Source: UBA4416 sp048498515 (GTDB lineage: Bacteria; Bacteroidota; Bacteroidia; B-17B0; Aurantibacillaceae). Taken from it: a stretch of 64,000 nucleotides of DNA. Below, one piece after another: positions 51,639 through 60,902 of this stretch. The position numbers were made by a program, and so were the translations under genes. Positions within the stretch are counted from its first letter, which is position 1; each line of letters starts with the position of its first letter. A model generated the notes under the pieces. That model was not told where the DNA came from and searched no databases. It saw only the letters and a list, made by a program, of their open reading frames with translations. The DNA lies in assembly GCA_048498515.1 (NCBI GenBank), contig JBEHXV010000015.1, forward strand, positions 1-64,000. Direction: 5' to 3'.

Positions 51639-52295
51639 ATGGAAAATAAAATTGATTTTAAACAAGGCTATAACTTAGCAATAGAAAATGCTATTGCTCA
51701 TTTGAAGGCTGCTGAAATAATAGCTCAACAAGTAAATTATGGAATTGCAAATTCTCTTCTAATATTATCATCTGAAGAAGCAGTAAAAGCATATATGTGT
51801 TATGCTAAATTTTATGAACCAAATATTGATATAAAAGATTTTGATGGCTTTTTTAAAGATCACAAGCTGAAGCATAAGACTATAAAAGACTTTTTTTTCT
51901 TTATAAATTTTATTCTTGAATCAACCAGGGTTATTTTAACGCCAGCCAAAAAGATGATAAAAGAAAGAAAAGATAATTATACAGCCGAAGAATTATTAGA
52001 AAAGCGGAAAGAAGGCTATCAGGATTTAATTAGTTGGCTAAAAACTGAACCAAAAATTAATTATAATGAGCAATGGTGGAATGAAGCAAATTCAAACAAA
52101 AATAAAGGTTTTTATGTTAACAAAGATGGTAATCATTGGAGTTCACCATCTGGTTTCAAAAAAGAAGAATATGAAGTAAGTCATAAAATTGTATCTGAAG
52201 TTATAAAGCACATAGAACAAATTTCTCAAATTGAAACAAATAAAGATTCACAAGAATTTTATCAGAAAATAAAACGAATCCAGGAAAGAAAATAA
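51639..52295 (+). CDS. AbiV-like (HEPN) abortive-infection family protein
   Basis: 218 residues, all-helical and basic. The N-terminal helices read 'GYNLAIENAIAHLKAAEIIAQQVNYGIANSLLILSSEEAVKAYMCYAKF', followed by 'FFKDHKLKHKTIKDFFFFI'. This is the AbiV/HEPN pattern of a 'xEExxKA' helix followed by an 'HxxKH' helix. AbiV of Lactococcus is a phage abortive-infection protein that interferes with translation. The gene is strikingly AT-rich, with A/T at most third positions, unlike both neighbours, suggesting horizontal acquisition. It sits alone, without an antitoxin-like partner. The family call is from motif pattern only. Confidence 0.65.
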   Translation: MENKIDFKQGYNLAIENAIAHLKAAEIIAQQVNYGIANSLLILSSEEAVKAYMCYAKFYEPNIDIKDFDGFFKDHKLKHKTIKDFFFFINFILESTRVILTPAKKMIKERKDNYTAEELLEKRKEGYQDLISWLKTEPKINYNEQWWNEANSNKNKGFYVNKDGNHWSSPSGFKKEEYEVSHKIVSEVIKHIEQISQIETNKDSQEFYQKIKRIQERK

Positions 52296-52320
52296 TAATT
52301 TCCGAATCAGGTTTATTTAT

Positions 52321-53721
52321 TTACTTCCCAATACAAAACTTAGAAAAGATATTCCCCAACAAATCATCATTGGTTACCTGCCCGGTAATTTCGCCGAGGG
52401 CTTCTAAAGCGTAGCGGATGTCAAGGGCCAGGAAATCGCTTTGGATGTTGGAGCTAAGGCCTTCGTTTACTTTGATGAGGGCCTGTTGTGCTTTGTTAAG
52501 CGAATTGACGTGACGGGAATTGGTCACAATGGTATCGGTGGTATTCACCGTGCGGGTATCGAAGAGGCTTACCAAAGTCGCTTTCAGCGCGTCAATGTTC
52601 TTTTGTTCTTTGGCCGAGATGAACTGAATGGCCTGTACATCGGCAAATTCCTTTTTAAGATCTTCCAGGTTCTCAAAATCTATTTTATTCCCTACAACCA
52701 GCAATTGCGAGGTGCCAATGTGTTCACGAATGATGTTAAGTTCCAGTTCCAGGTCGCCACGGCTCAACTCGTGGGTATCGAACAAATAAATGATAATGGC
52801 TGATTTCTTGATGACCTCAAAAGCCTTGTTCACCCCAATTTGCTCAATCACGTCGCTGGTGGTGCGAATGCCCGCCGTATCAATAAAACGGAACAGCACG
52901 CCTTCAATGATGAGCTCATCTTCAATGGTATCGCGGGTAGTGCCGGGAATGTCGCTCACAATAGCACGATCATCCTCGAGCAATACATTGAGCAAGGTTG
53001 ATTTGCCGGCGTTGGGCTTGCCCACAATGGCTACCGGGATCCCGTTCTTTATCACATTGCCTACTTCAAAGCTGGCAATGAGTTTTTCGATGATGCTTAA
53101 AATGGTATTGATGAGCTTCTTCAGATCGGTGCGGTCGGCAAACTCCACATCTTCTTCACTGAAATCGAGTTCCAGCTCAATTAAAGAGGCAAAGTTTAGC
53201 AGGTTCTCGCGCAGTACTGCAATCTTGTTGCTAAAGCCGCCACGCATATGCTGCATGGCTACCTGGTGCGAAGTGGCAGAGTTGCTGGCAATGAGGTCGG
53301 CCACCGCCTCGGCCTGGCTCAGGTCTAACTTGCCATTTAAAAATGCCCGCAAGGTATATTCGCCCGCCTGCGCAGGCCTTGCACCATGCTTAAACAAAAC
53401 CTGCAAAATTTGCTGTTGCACAAATACCGAACCGTGGCATGAAATCTCCACCGTTTCTTCGCCGGTGTAGGTATTAGGGGCTTTAAAAATAGTGACCAAT
53501 ACCTCATCAATAATTACACCCTCTTCAACTATAAGCCCAAAATGCGCCGTGTGGCTGGCCTTATCGCCCAGTTTTTTGGGTTTCAGCGTTTTGGTATTAA
53601 ATACTTTTTCGGTAATGGCAATGGCATCTTTCCCGCTTAAGCGGATGACGGCAATGGCGCCAGCGCCATGTGGCGTTGCCAGCGCGGCAATGGTATCGTT
53701 ATTTAAGAGGTAGGTGGCCAT
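52321..53721 (-). CDS. mnmE: tRNA modification GTPase MnmE
   Basis: A 466-residue GTPase that with MnmG forms cmnm5U34 in tRNAs. N-terminal formyl-THF-binding domain: 'IAALATPHGAGAIAVIRLSG'. The helical domain contains the inserted G domain: G1 'AIVGKPNAGKSTLLN', G2/G3 'SDIPGTTRDTIEDEL' and 'RFIDTAGIR', G4 'VVGNKIDFE'. The C-terminal hallmark is 'EALGEITGQVTNDDLLGNIFSKFCIGK' with the conserved C-x-G-K end. Complete and of canonical length. Confidence 0.98.
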   Translation of the reverse strand: MATYLLNNDTIAALATPHGAGAIAVIRLSGKDAIAITEKVFNTKTLKPKKLGDKASHTAHFGLIVEEGVIIDEVLVTIFKAPNTYTGEETVEISCHGSVFVQQQILQVLFKHGARPAQAGEYTLRAFLNGKLDLSQAEAVADLIASNSATSHQVAMQHMRGGFSNKIAVLRENLLNFASLIELELDFSEEDVEFADRTDLKKLINTILSIIEKLIASFEVGNVIKNGIPVAIVGKPNAGKSTLLNVLLEDDRAIVSDIPGTTRDTIEDELIIEGVLFRFIDTAGIRTTSDVIEQIGVNKAFEVIKKSAIIIYLFDTHELSRGDLELELNIIREHIGTSQLLVVGNKIDFENLEDLKKEFADVQAIQFISAKEQKNIDALKATLVSLFDTRTVNTTDTIVTNSRHVNSLNKAQQALIKVNEGLSSNIQSDFLALDIRYALEALGEITGQVTNDDLLGNIFSKFCIGK

Positions 53722-53794
53722 AATAGCTTCTAAACAAATTTATCATTTTTATTGTTTATAATCATAAAAATAGTTCCTCATTATATATTTCTAC

Positions 53795-53975
53795 TTACTT
53801 TTTTCCTTGGATGAAAAAAGTAAGCAAAAAAATCAAGTCAAAACGATCCCAGCCCGCTCTTTGCATTTATAAGATTCGCAGCCAAAAAACACTAAAGGTT
53901 TTTTGGGCTCATCTAAATAAATACAAATTCACACCTCACCGGCTCCGCGTTTTGACAAGCCTCCGCGCAACCTCA
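53795..53975 (+). repeat. Modular intergenic repeat, leader type i, core type A (compensatory variant)
   Basis: The leader hairpin ttactttttt-ccttggatg-aaaaaagtaa is followed by 'gcaaaaaaatcaagtc' and the core hairpin ccaaaaaac-actaaag-gttttttgg (53882-53906). In the other two full A copies this stem is ctgaaaaac/gtttttcag. The paired TG-to-CA and CA-to-TG changes keep the helix. It ends ctccgcgttttgac ... cctccgcgc. Confidence 0.88.
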
Positions 53976-54046
53976 AATAAACTACATATTACTGTCATAG
54001 CTATAAAATTAAGTACCTTTGAAAAATAAAGTGCCTGATTTTAAAA

Positions 54047-54257
54047 CCAATATTATTAGCACAGCGCGCGGGAGTGAATTTAAAGTCGATTTTCTGTTTT
54101 TTCAGAGGTGCTTTACCAGCAGTATGCATCCTATTTGCTATGCATTTCATTCAGGGGAACGCGTAGGGATCGTGTTGACCTGATTTTTTGATTACTCTGC
54201 ACACATGCCGGCTCAATTGTGTGCTACACAATGGCCCTCATCAGGGAAAAAGTAATA
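54047..54257 (-). repeat. Modular intergenic repeat, leader type ii, core type C
   Basis: On the minus strand it begins ttactttttccctgatgag and includes the palindrome attgtgt-agc-acacaat and 'gagccggcatgtgtgc'. A core then differs from A and B (cctacgcgttcccctgaat, gaaatgcatagcaaat). It ends with the shared gcgcgctgtgctaataat. With the preceding copy it fills most of the 53722-54361 gap; the two copies face each other. Confidence 0.75.
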
Positions 54258-54361
54258 ATAGAACATTAGTTATCAGAAGTTTTAAAAACAATACAATAAA
54301 CATTCATACTTTTAGTTTTAAAATCCTGTATCTTAGTATTAACCCTAAATGCTTCCTGAAT

Positions 54362-55561
54362 ATGTTTTTAACTTCCGCCGAATACTTGTCCGAAATACGG
54401 GCCAGTATTTCAAACGCCGATTATAGCCTGGCATCGCGCCGGGTGCTCGATTTTTTTTACGATTACGACCTTCGGAAAAACCAGGAGATGGAGGCCTTGA
54501 GTTTTGAAATAAGGACCCTGTACCTGCAGCAATCGCAAAACGACATTGGCGATACACAACAATTGCATGAGCTGTTTGAACGCTGGCTACAGGTCGCGCA
54601 GCAATTTCCGGCAATCGAAAAACAGGAGGATCATGCCGAAAGCGTTGTTTATAAAACCGATGAACTGAGTAAAGAATACAAAAGCGGTTCGCGCAATTTT
54701 AAACTTCAGCCTGTGTCCTTACAGGTAAAGCTTGGCGAACTGACCGCCGTAGTTGGTGAGAATGGCAACGGAAAAACAACGCTCCTTCGCTTAATTGCCG
54801 GCGAATTGGCCCCTACTACCGGCAGCGCGCAGTATTTTGAAACTGAAGAGATCAACTGGTACCATATTAAAGGAAAGATCGCTTACATTCCGCAACGGCC
54901 CGACAGGTGGTACGGCACCCTTATTGATAACCTGCATTTCTTTTGCGCCATAAAAGGTATTACCGACCAGGAGAATGAAGGGCACGTGAATTACATTTTG
55001 CACCGGCTTGGCTTGTACCAGTTCCGCCACTTAAAATGGACCGAAATATCGAGTGGGTACCGCCTGCGCTTTGAGCTGGCAAAAGCGTTGATGATGCGTC
55101 CGCGCCTGCTGATCCTGGATGAACCCCTGGCAAACCTCGATATTAACGCGCAGCAATTGTTGTTGCAGGACCTAAAATACCTGTCGCAATCGAGCCGCCA
55201 CCCCATGGGTGTTGTGCTTAGCTCGCAGCAATTGCATGAGCTGGAACGCAACTGCAAAAACATTGTGTTCATTAAGCAGGGAAAAACGCTTTACAGCGGC
55301 GAACAACAATCGTTTGCCGCCAACCGCACTACCAACGCTTTTGAGATTGGCGGCAATTTCAGCATCGCCGAACTCCAACAACATTTAGCTTCTTTGGGAA
55401 ATATAAAAATCGTTGATTCGGGAACCGTCATGATCGTGAATACGCCTTTATCGGTTGACGGGGTTACCTTGCTGAAAGTGTTCACCGATAACAAATTGCC
55501 CATCAATTATTTCAGGGATATTTCCAAATCAACGCGCCAGTTATTTCAAAAAGACATTTAA
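54362..55561 (+). CDS. ABC transporter ATPase with N-terminal helical extension
   Basis: 399 residues. The first ~95 form an acidic/aromatic helical region ('FLTSAEYLSEIRASISNADYSLASRRVLDFFYDYDL') with no recognised family. The ABC ATPase domain follows: Walker A 'GENGNGKTT' (132-140), Q-loop around 'AYIPQRP', a degenerate signature 'SSGYR', Walker B 'LLILDEPLANLD', and an H-loop region 'VVLSSQQLHELE' in which the usual switch His is not obvious. A C-terminal regulatory domain of ~80 residues is present. The membrane partner is the next gene, 11 bp downstream. The ATG at 54362 is chosen; the longer frame runs into an intergenic repeat. Confidence 0.87.
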   Translation: MFLTSAEYLSEIRASISNADYSLASRRVLDFFYDYDLRKNQEMEALSFEIRTLYLQQSQNDIGDTQQLHELFERWLQVAQQFPAIEKQEDHAESVVYKTDELSKEYKSGSRNFKLQPVSLQVKLGELTAVVGENGNGKTTLLRLIAGELAPTTGSAQYFETEEINWYHIKGKIAYIPQRPDRWYGTLIDNLHFFCAIKGITDQENEGHVNYILHRLGLYQFRHLKWTEISSGYRLRFELAKALMMRPRLLILDEPLANLDINAQQLLLQDLKYLSQSSRHPMGVVLSSQQLHELERNCKNIVFIKQGKTLYSGEQQSFAANRTTNAFEIGGNFSIAELQQHLASLGNIKIVDSGTVMIVNTPLSVDGVTLLKVFTDNKLPINYFRDISKSTRQLFQKDI

Positions 55562-55572
55562 ACCACTAGCTT

Positions 55573-57117
55573 ATGTTAAAGTTTTTAGTTCCCTCCTTTA
55601 TCAAAAACCTTGATAAACCATTGCTGCTCAATTACCCTTTCTGGTACATTGTGAAACTGCATTACCTGGCCTACTTCACCGTGGTGATGTGGCTCATCAG
55701 CTACCTGGTTGGCTGGCTCTTACCTATTGATATTACCAGCTATAACCCGATGAATGTCACCAATACCTGGATCTTTGGTTTTGCCGTGCTGGCGGTAATC
55801 CTGTTTTGTGCCTGGGTTTATTATTTAACCATCTACAATAACGAAGATCATTTTGGACGTTACAGCATTTGGGACGATACAAAATTACTGGGCGTATTTA
55901 TTATCGGGATCAACCTGCTCATGTCATTTTCCTACCCGATGCAGCTGTGCCTTAAATCAAGGATCGGCAATACCTATGATGATGCCACCCTGGCCAATCA
56001 ATATAATATCCTGAACCTTTCTCATAAATACATGACGAGCAGAACCGACAATTTTCAGTACTGCGGCCATGAGGTGCACGATACGGTAAGCTTTGAAGAT
56101 GCCAAGAAGGACACGACTATTTTCTGGAACGAACGTTTTCATTACGACCTGAGCAAGTACAGGGATTTTATTAATTTTTACCCCAGAACAGATCTGGACT
56201 TCAGGCGGTACAGCTTCCTGTCTTTTTTTATCGATCCACAAAACACTTCGGAAACGGATGCCTTTAAAGCGCGCATGCTCACCGCCAGGCAGGTTGAAAA
56301 CGAGTACCGGTCGCACACCACAGACGCCGCCAAGCTAAAAACGATTGAGGACTACTACTCCGTTGCAAAATTATACCGCGATAATTTTTATCCACCGGGA
56401 ACCATTTTCAATTATACGCCACAGGATTACCTGGATGAGTACAACCATTATGAAAAAACCTGTACTTCGCATTTTCCGTATGCTTACAATTTAAAACCCC
56501 AGGACAGCACCATGAGGTACCTGCCTTTTGCCAATCCTTTGTCGTACATGAGCAATATTTATGAAGCAAAGTTTGCCTTACCAACCATTCTTTGCGACGA
56601 GTACTTATTGTTTTCCTTTTATTTTTCGTTTTTCATCTCTCTTTTCATTATCCTGTTCCGTAACAACAAATGGCAGCATTTTCTTGTATCGGGGGTAACG
56701 GTTATTGTCCTGGGCATTATCATAGGCATTATTTCACTGGCAGGTTCCGAAAAGCTCTTTGGTGGTTTATGCATCTTCACCTGGCTGGTAGCAGGCGCCA
56801 TCAGTTTGAATTATTATTTCAAAAAAGACCGGTACCGCGTTACAGGCGCTGTTGCCACCAACTTGTTTTATATTGCTCTTCCATTGATGCCTTTTTTCTT
56901 ATGTCTTTATGCACACACCGCCTTTGGCTGGCTGAGGTGCAGTTACGACATGGAATATATTGAGAACAGGTGGAAGGAATGTGAGATCATAAGGGAGCAA
57001 TTCGATACTATTTGCCTGTACGCGCAAATCAGCGGCATCCTGTTTTTTGTATGTGTGGCCATGCCATTTTACAAATCGTTTTTTGCCACGCAAAAAGCCT
57101 TGCCAAGAGAGAGGTAA
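55573..57117 (+). CDS. ABC-associated membrane protein with large extracytoplasmic loop
   Basis: 514 residues with about eight TM segments. TM1-3 lie within the first ~125 residues ('LAYFTVVMWLISYLVGWLL', 'FGFAVLAVILFCAWVYYL', 'LGVFIIGINLLMSFSY'). A soluble domain of ~210 residues rich in Tyr, Asp and Arg follows, then TM4-8 (from 'LLFSFYFSFFISLFIILF' to 'LFFVCVAMPFYKSFF'). No FtsX/MacB or ABC2 motif is recognised by eye. The 11-bp gap to the ATPase implies a complex. Substrate unknown; membrane-remodelling or export are possible. Confidence 0.75.
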   Translation: MLKFLVPSFIKNLDKPLLLNYPFWYIVKLHYLAYFTVVMWLISYLVGWLLPIDITSYNPMNVTNTWIFGFAVLAVILFCAWVYYLTIYNNEDHFGRYSIWDDTKLLGVFIIGINLLMSFSYPMQLCLKSRIGNTYDDATLANQYNILNLSHKYMTSRTDNFQYCGHEVHDTVSFEDAKKDTTIFWNERFHYDLSKYRDFINFYPRTDLDFRRYSFLSFFIDPQNTSETDAFKARMLTARQVENEYRSHTTDAAKLKTIEDYYSVAKLYRDNFYPPGTIFNYTPQDYLDEYNHYEKTCTSHFPYAYNLKPQDSTMRYLPFANPLSYMSNIYEAKFALPTILCDEYLLFSFYFSFFISLFIILFRNNKWQHFLVSGVTVIVLGIIIGIISLAGSEKLFGGLCIFTWLVAGAISLNYYFKKDRYRVTGAVATNLFYIALPLMPFFLCLYAHTAFGWLRCSYDMEYIENRWKECEIIREQFDTICLYAQISGILFFVCVAMPFYKSFFATQKALPRER

Positions 57118-57141
57118 GGATAATACTAATCGTTTTACAAA

Positions 57142-57234
57142 TCGTCATTGCGAGGAGGTACGACGAAGCAATCTCAAACATAATTAATTGATCGACTATA
57201 CTTGAGATTGCTTCGCTCCGCTCGCAATGACGGA
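57142..57234. repeat. Palindromic intergenic repeat (cgtcattgcgagg ... gcaatgacg)
   Basis: cgtcattgcgaggaggtacg and cgaagcaatctcaa pair with cttgagattgcttcg and ctccgctcgcaatgacg around a ~25-base loop. Near-identical arms to 22549-22633. It lies between convergent genes. Confidence 0.85.
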
Positions 57235-57238
57235 AAAA

Positions 57239-59854
57239 TTACTCCCCTCTTTCTTTATCAAGGTACGATTGCACCACCTCAATGGCATTATCAATCACAT
57301 CGCTTAAAGCGGTAACAAAAGTTCCGGGTTTGGCCAGCGACAAGGCATGCTCCAGGGCCTCCACTTCTTTAGGAATGTATTCATACGATTTATTGGGATC
57401 CTGCGATTTAATGCCTTCCACCAATAGGTTTACAATTTCTTCGGCCAAACGCCCGCGTAAAAATTTATCCTGGCGAATAATGATGTGATCGAACATTTGC
57501 GCCGAAATTTTTCCCATTTCGCGAATGTCCTCATCCCTGCGGTCGCCCGTACCGGTAATGATCCCTATTTTGTAAGGCGATTCGATAGCCGACAGGAATT
57601 CCTTAATGCCCCGGAAGCCATCAGGATTATGCGCAAAATCGATGAGTACTTTATATTCCTTAAAATCGAAAATGTTCATGCGCCCTGGTGTTTGTGCGGC
57701 GGAAGGAATAAAGGTGTCAAGGTTATTCTTAATATCCTCAATGGTAAAACCATATACATAAGATGCCAGTGTTGCGGCCAGCACATTGTAGATCATGAAC
57801 GTTACTTTACCGCCAAAGGTGAGCGGAATATGGGAGGCTTTTTCGACCCTGAATTTCCAATCGCCTTTTTTAATGGTAATATAACCGTTCTCGTAAATGG
57901 CGGCTATGCCTCCTTTGCGGCAATGCTCTACAATAACAGGATTATTTTCATCAATGCTAAAATAAGCCACCTTGCAATCAAGGTGTTTTTCAATGCCCAC
58001 GCAATATTGGTTATCGGCATTCAGCACAGCATAACCATCACGCTTTACCGCGCGGGCCACAACGGCTTTTACATTGGCCATGTCTTTCAGGGTATTGATA
58101 TCCGACAGGCCCATGTGGTCTTCCTGGATGTTGGTAATCACCGCTACATCGCATTTTCCAAAGCCCAGGCCCGAGCGGAGGATGCCGCCCCGCGCTGTTT
58201 CGAGCACAGCAAAGTCAACCGTCGGGTCTTTTAAAATAAATTCAGCGCTCATGGGCCCTGTGGTATCGCCTTTGGTAAGCATGGAGTTTTGCACATAAAT
58301 ACCATCGGAGGTGGTGTAACCAACACGGTAACCGTTATTTTTAACGATATGCGCAATAAGGCGCGTGGTGGTGGTTTTACCGTTTGTTCCGGTAATGGCA
58401 ATAATGGGAATGCGGCATGATTTCCCGGGAGGGTAAAGCATGTCAATCACCGGCGCTGCCACATTGCGTGGCAAACCTTTGGCAGGCGCCAGGTGCATGC
58501 GAAAGCCGGGAGCCGCGTTTACCTCAAGCACAACACCTCCTGTTAGTTCCAGGGGCTCACTCAGGTTCGAGGCCATGATGTCAATGCCGCAAATATCCAA
58601 ACCAATGACCCGCGAAATGCGTTCGCAGATAAAAATATTATTGGGGTGCATGATATCTGTTACATCCGTGGAGGTACCACCGGTGCTCAGGTTAGCGGTT
58701 CCCTTTAAATAACATTTTTCATCTTTCTTTAAGACGCTTTGCAAGCTGAGCTTTTGTTTTTCCAACTGGTCGAAAGTCTCTTTATCAATGCTGATCTCGG
58801 TAAGCACATTCTCATGCCCATAACCACGACGAGGGTCCTTGTTCTCTGTTTCAATCAATTGCTCAATGGTAGATGTTCCATCGCCAATAACATGCGCGGG
58901 TTCACGCAAGGCGGCTGCAATGAATTTGTTATTAATAACAAGTACACGGAAATCGAAGCCGCTAATGAATTTTTCGACAATGATGCGGCGCGAGTATTTT
59001 TTGGCATGTTCAAAAGCGATCAAGGCCTCTTCAATGGTCTTTACATTAATGGAAGCGCCTTTTCCGTGGTTCCCGTCCAGCGGTTTAAATACCAGCGGAA
59101 AGCCTACTTTATCAATCACTTCCTGCACTTCCGATTCGTACTGAATGCACATGCCTTTGGCAACCGGAATGGCATTGGCATCGAGAATGCGTTTTGTTTC
59201 GTCCTTATTGCTGGCAAGATCTACCGCTATGGAGCTGGTCTTATCCGTCATGGTAGCCCTGAAACGCACCTGGTTCTTCCCGTAACCCAGCTGCACCAGC
59301 GACTCGCTGTTTAAGCGGATATACGGAATGTCGCGGGCAATGGCTTCATCAACAATACTTCCCGTGCTTGGCCCAAAACGTTCCCGTTCGCGCATCTCGC
59401 GCATGGTTTTAATATCTGTTTGCAAATCATAATCGGTACCAGCAATCAACGCTTCCGCTATTTTTACCGATGCTTTGGCGGCGTAAACCCCTACTTTCTC
59501 TTCCATATAGGAGAACACCACGTTATACACGCCATGCGCGCCTGTACCGCGTGTACGTCCAAAACCGCAATCCATGCCTGCCAGGGTTTGGATCTCAAGT
59601 GCAATATGTTCTATCACATGTCCCATCCAGGTACCATCCTTTACCCTTTCAAAAAAACCACCTTCATGGTCCTTTGAGCAACGGTGGCTTATCATGGAAG
59701 GCATCAGCTTTTCGATGCGTTCCGAAAAACCAGGGATCTTGTTGGTTGGCTGCTCCTCCAGCTCTTGCAGGTCGAGCTTCATCACAATCAGCTTTTTTCG
59801 GTAATTCGACCAGTAATTAGGGCCTCGCAGGGTTTTGATCTCAATTATTTTCAT
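57239..59854 (-). CDS. cphA: Cyanophycin synthetase
   Basis: An 871-residue three-domain enzyme polymerising aspartate and arginine into cyanophycin. The N-terminal domain reads 'IIEIKTLRGPNYWSN' and 'GFFERVKDGTWMGHVIEHIALEIQTLAG'. The ATP-grasp domain (about 220-475) has 'FPLVFKPLDGNHGKGASINVKT', 'EKFISGFDFRVLVINNKFIAA' and 'LEVNAAPGFRMHLAP'. The Mur-ligase-like domain has the P-loop 'ITGTNGKTTTTRLIAHI' (about 490), 'TTSDGIYV', 'LETARGGILRSGLGF' and 'DFAHNPDGF'. Length and residues match CphA1, which uses Asp and Arg separately. It is divergent from cyanophycinase with a 165-bp gap. Confidence 0.96.
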   Translation of the reverse strand: MKIIEIKTLRGPNYWSNYRKKLIVMKLDLQELEEQPTNKIPGFSERIEKLMPSMISHRCSKDHEGGFFERVKDGTWMGHVIEHIALEIQTLAGMDCGFGRTRGTGAHGVYNVVFSYMEEKVGVYAAKASVKIAEALIAGTDYDLQTDIKTMREMRERERFGPSTGSIVDEAIARDIPYIRLNSESLVQLGYGKNQVRFRATMTDKTSSIAVDLASNKDETKRILDANAIPVAKGMCIQYESEVQEVIDKVGFPLVFKPLDGNHGKGASINVKTIEEALIAFEHAKKYSRRIIVEKFISGFDFRVLVINNKFIAAALREPAHVIGDGTSTIEQLIETENKDPRRGYGHENVLTEISIDKETFDQLEKQKLSLQSVLKKDEKCYLKGTANLSTGGTSTDVTDIMHPNNIFICERISRVIGLDICGIDIMASNLSEPLELTGGVVLEVNAAPGFRMHLAPAKGLPRNVAAPVIDMLYPPGKSCRIPIIAITGTNGKTTTTRLIAHIVKNNGYRVGYTTSDGIYVQNSMLTKGDTTGPMSAEFILKDPTVDFAVLETARGGILRSGLGFGKCDVAVITNIQEDHMGLSDINTLKDMANVKAVVARAVKRDGYAVLNADNQYCVGIEKHLDCKVAYFSIDENNPVIVEHCRKGGIAAIYENGYITIKKGDWKFRVEKASHIPLTFGGKVTFMIYNVLAATLASYVYGFTIEDIKNNLDTFIPSAAQTPGRMNIFDFKEYKVLIDFAHNPDGFRGIKEFLSAIESPYKIGIITGTGDRRDEDIREMGKISAQMFDHIIIRQDKFLRGRLAEEIVNLLVEGIKSQDPNKSYEYIPKEVEALEHALSLAKPGTFVTALSDVIDNAIEVVQSYLDKERGE

Positions 59855-60019
59855 AGGACAACAGGATTGGTTTTACAATTAAATGTATTTTTTATCAATA
59901 TAGCCTTTGTTTTTCACAAAAGCAAAACTGTTTAAAATATTGTGATAAGTGTAGCCGGCGAACTTTATGTAGTTGTTAGGATAGCATTAAATTTGCTGGA
60001 TATATTTTAAAACATCATA
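59855..60019. promoter_or_regulatory. Divergent cphA-cphB promoter region
   Basis: AT-rich 165-bp gap. TAAATTTG (59988-59995) is a -7-like box for cphB, 24 bp before its ATG. No clear cphA box or ARG-box-like palindrome is seen. Shared control of synthesis and breakdown genes is possible from the arrangement alone. Confidence 0.4.
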
Positions 60020-60901
60020 ATGAATAGTCCTAAAGGAAAATTAATTATCATTGGCGGTTCTGTTGACAGGGGAAGTTTTTTAGAAGGAGATGTGCCGGTT
60101 GACGCCTCAAAAAAAATAAAGTTCTTTGAAAAAGGAATTTTAAAACGCATGATTACCGAATCGGATAAAGGTACTTTATCAAGAATAGAAGTAATTACAA
60201 CCGCCTCCATGATCCCGAAAGAAATTGGCGAAGAATACATTAAAGCGTTTGCGCAACTTAACGCCATGAACGTAGGGGTGCTTAACGTAAAAACACGCGA
60301 AGAGGCCAACTCACTGGAATACATTGACCGCTTAAAGGACGCCGACATTGTGATGTTCAGCGGTGGCGATCAGCTTCGCTTGTCGTCCATTTTTGGCGGT
60401 ACTAATTTTCATTATTTATTATTTGAAAAATACAACGCCGAGAACTTTATTATTGCAGGTACCTCGGCCGGCGCTGCGGCAAGCTCCAATAACATGATTT
60501 ACATGGGCGAAAGCCATGACGCTTTACTGAAAGGAAAAGTAAAAATTACCGGCGGGCTGGGCTTTATTAATAACGTGATTATTGACACGCATTTTGTGGA
60601 GCGTGGACGCATTGGCCGTTTATTGTATGCCTGCGCCAGCAACCCTATAAACCTGGGAATTGGTTTGGGCGAAGATACAGGACTCCTGATTACCAACGGT
60701 AATACCATGGAAGCCATCGGCTCGGGACTGGTCATTTTAATTGACGGCACACATATGCGCGATACCAATATTACGGATGTAGCCGACGGCGAACCGGTTT
60801 CTATTGAGAACATGGCCGTACACGTGATGTCGATCGGTGATTTTTATGACCTGAAAACAAAGAAGCTGACGATCCACCATTCGAAAGTAATGATTGAGTA
60901 A
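60020..60901 (+). CDS. cphB: Cyanophycinase
   Basis: A 293-residue serine exopeptidase of family S51 that cuts cyanophycin into beta-Asp-Arg dipeptides. Features: 'LIIIGGSVDRGSF' opening, 'IEVITTASMIPKEIGEEYIKAF', 'MFSGGDQLRLSSIF' and the nucleophile 'IIAGTSAGAAASSNNM' (Ser about 149). Also 'IIDTHFVERGRIGRL' with the catalytic His, and 'LGIGLGEDTGLLI'. No signal peptide, so intracellular. Divergent from cphA. A 14-bp tandem repeat array follows the stop. Confidence 0.95.
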   Translation: MNSPKGKLIIIGGSVDRGSFLEGDVPVDASKKIKFFEKGILKRMITESDKGTLSRIEVITTASMIPKEIGEEYIKAFAQLNAMNVGVLNVKTREEANSLEYIDRLKDADIVMFSGGDQLRLSSIFGGTNFHYLLFEKYNAENFIIAGTSAGAAASSNNMIYMGESHDALLKGKVKITGGLGFINNVIIDTHFVERGRIGRLLYACASNPINLGIGLGEDTGLLITNGNTMEAIGSGLVILIDGTHMRDTNITDVADGEPVSIENMAVHVMSIGDFYDLKTKKLTIHHSKVMIE

Positions 60902-60902
60902 G

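Noticed and set aside
52790..53470. 226-aa plus-strand frame opposite mnmE
   Set aside because: Shadow of a well-recognised essential gene; Ser-rich composition comes from the complementary strand.
53811..54029. Possible 72-aa basic protein within a repeat
   Set aside because: The frame lies over a core A repeat. Corresponding frames at 46868-47125 and 63656-63919 are broken or give different proteins, while hairpins are conserved, so the signal is structural, not coding.
54188..54361. 58-residue N-terminal extension of the ABC ATPase
   Set aside because: It is encoded by the core C/leader ii repeat and AT-rich leader; the fold and a clean ATG begin at 54362.
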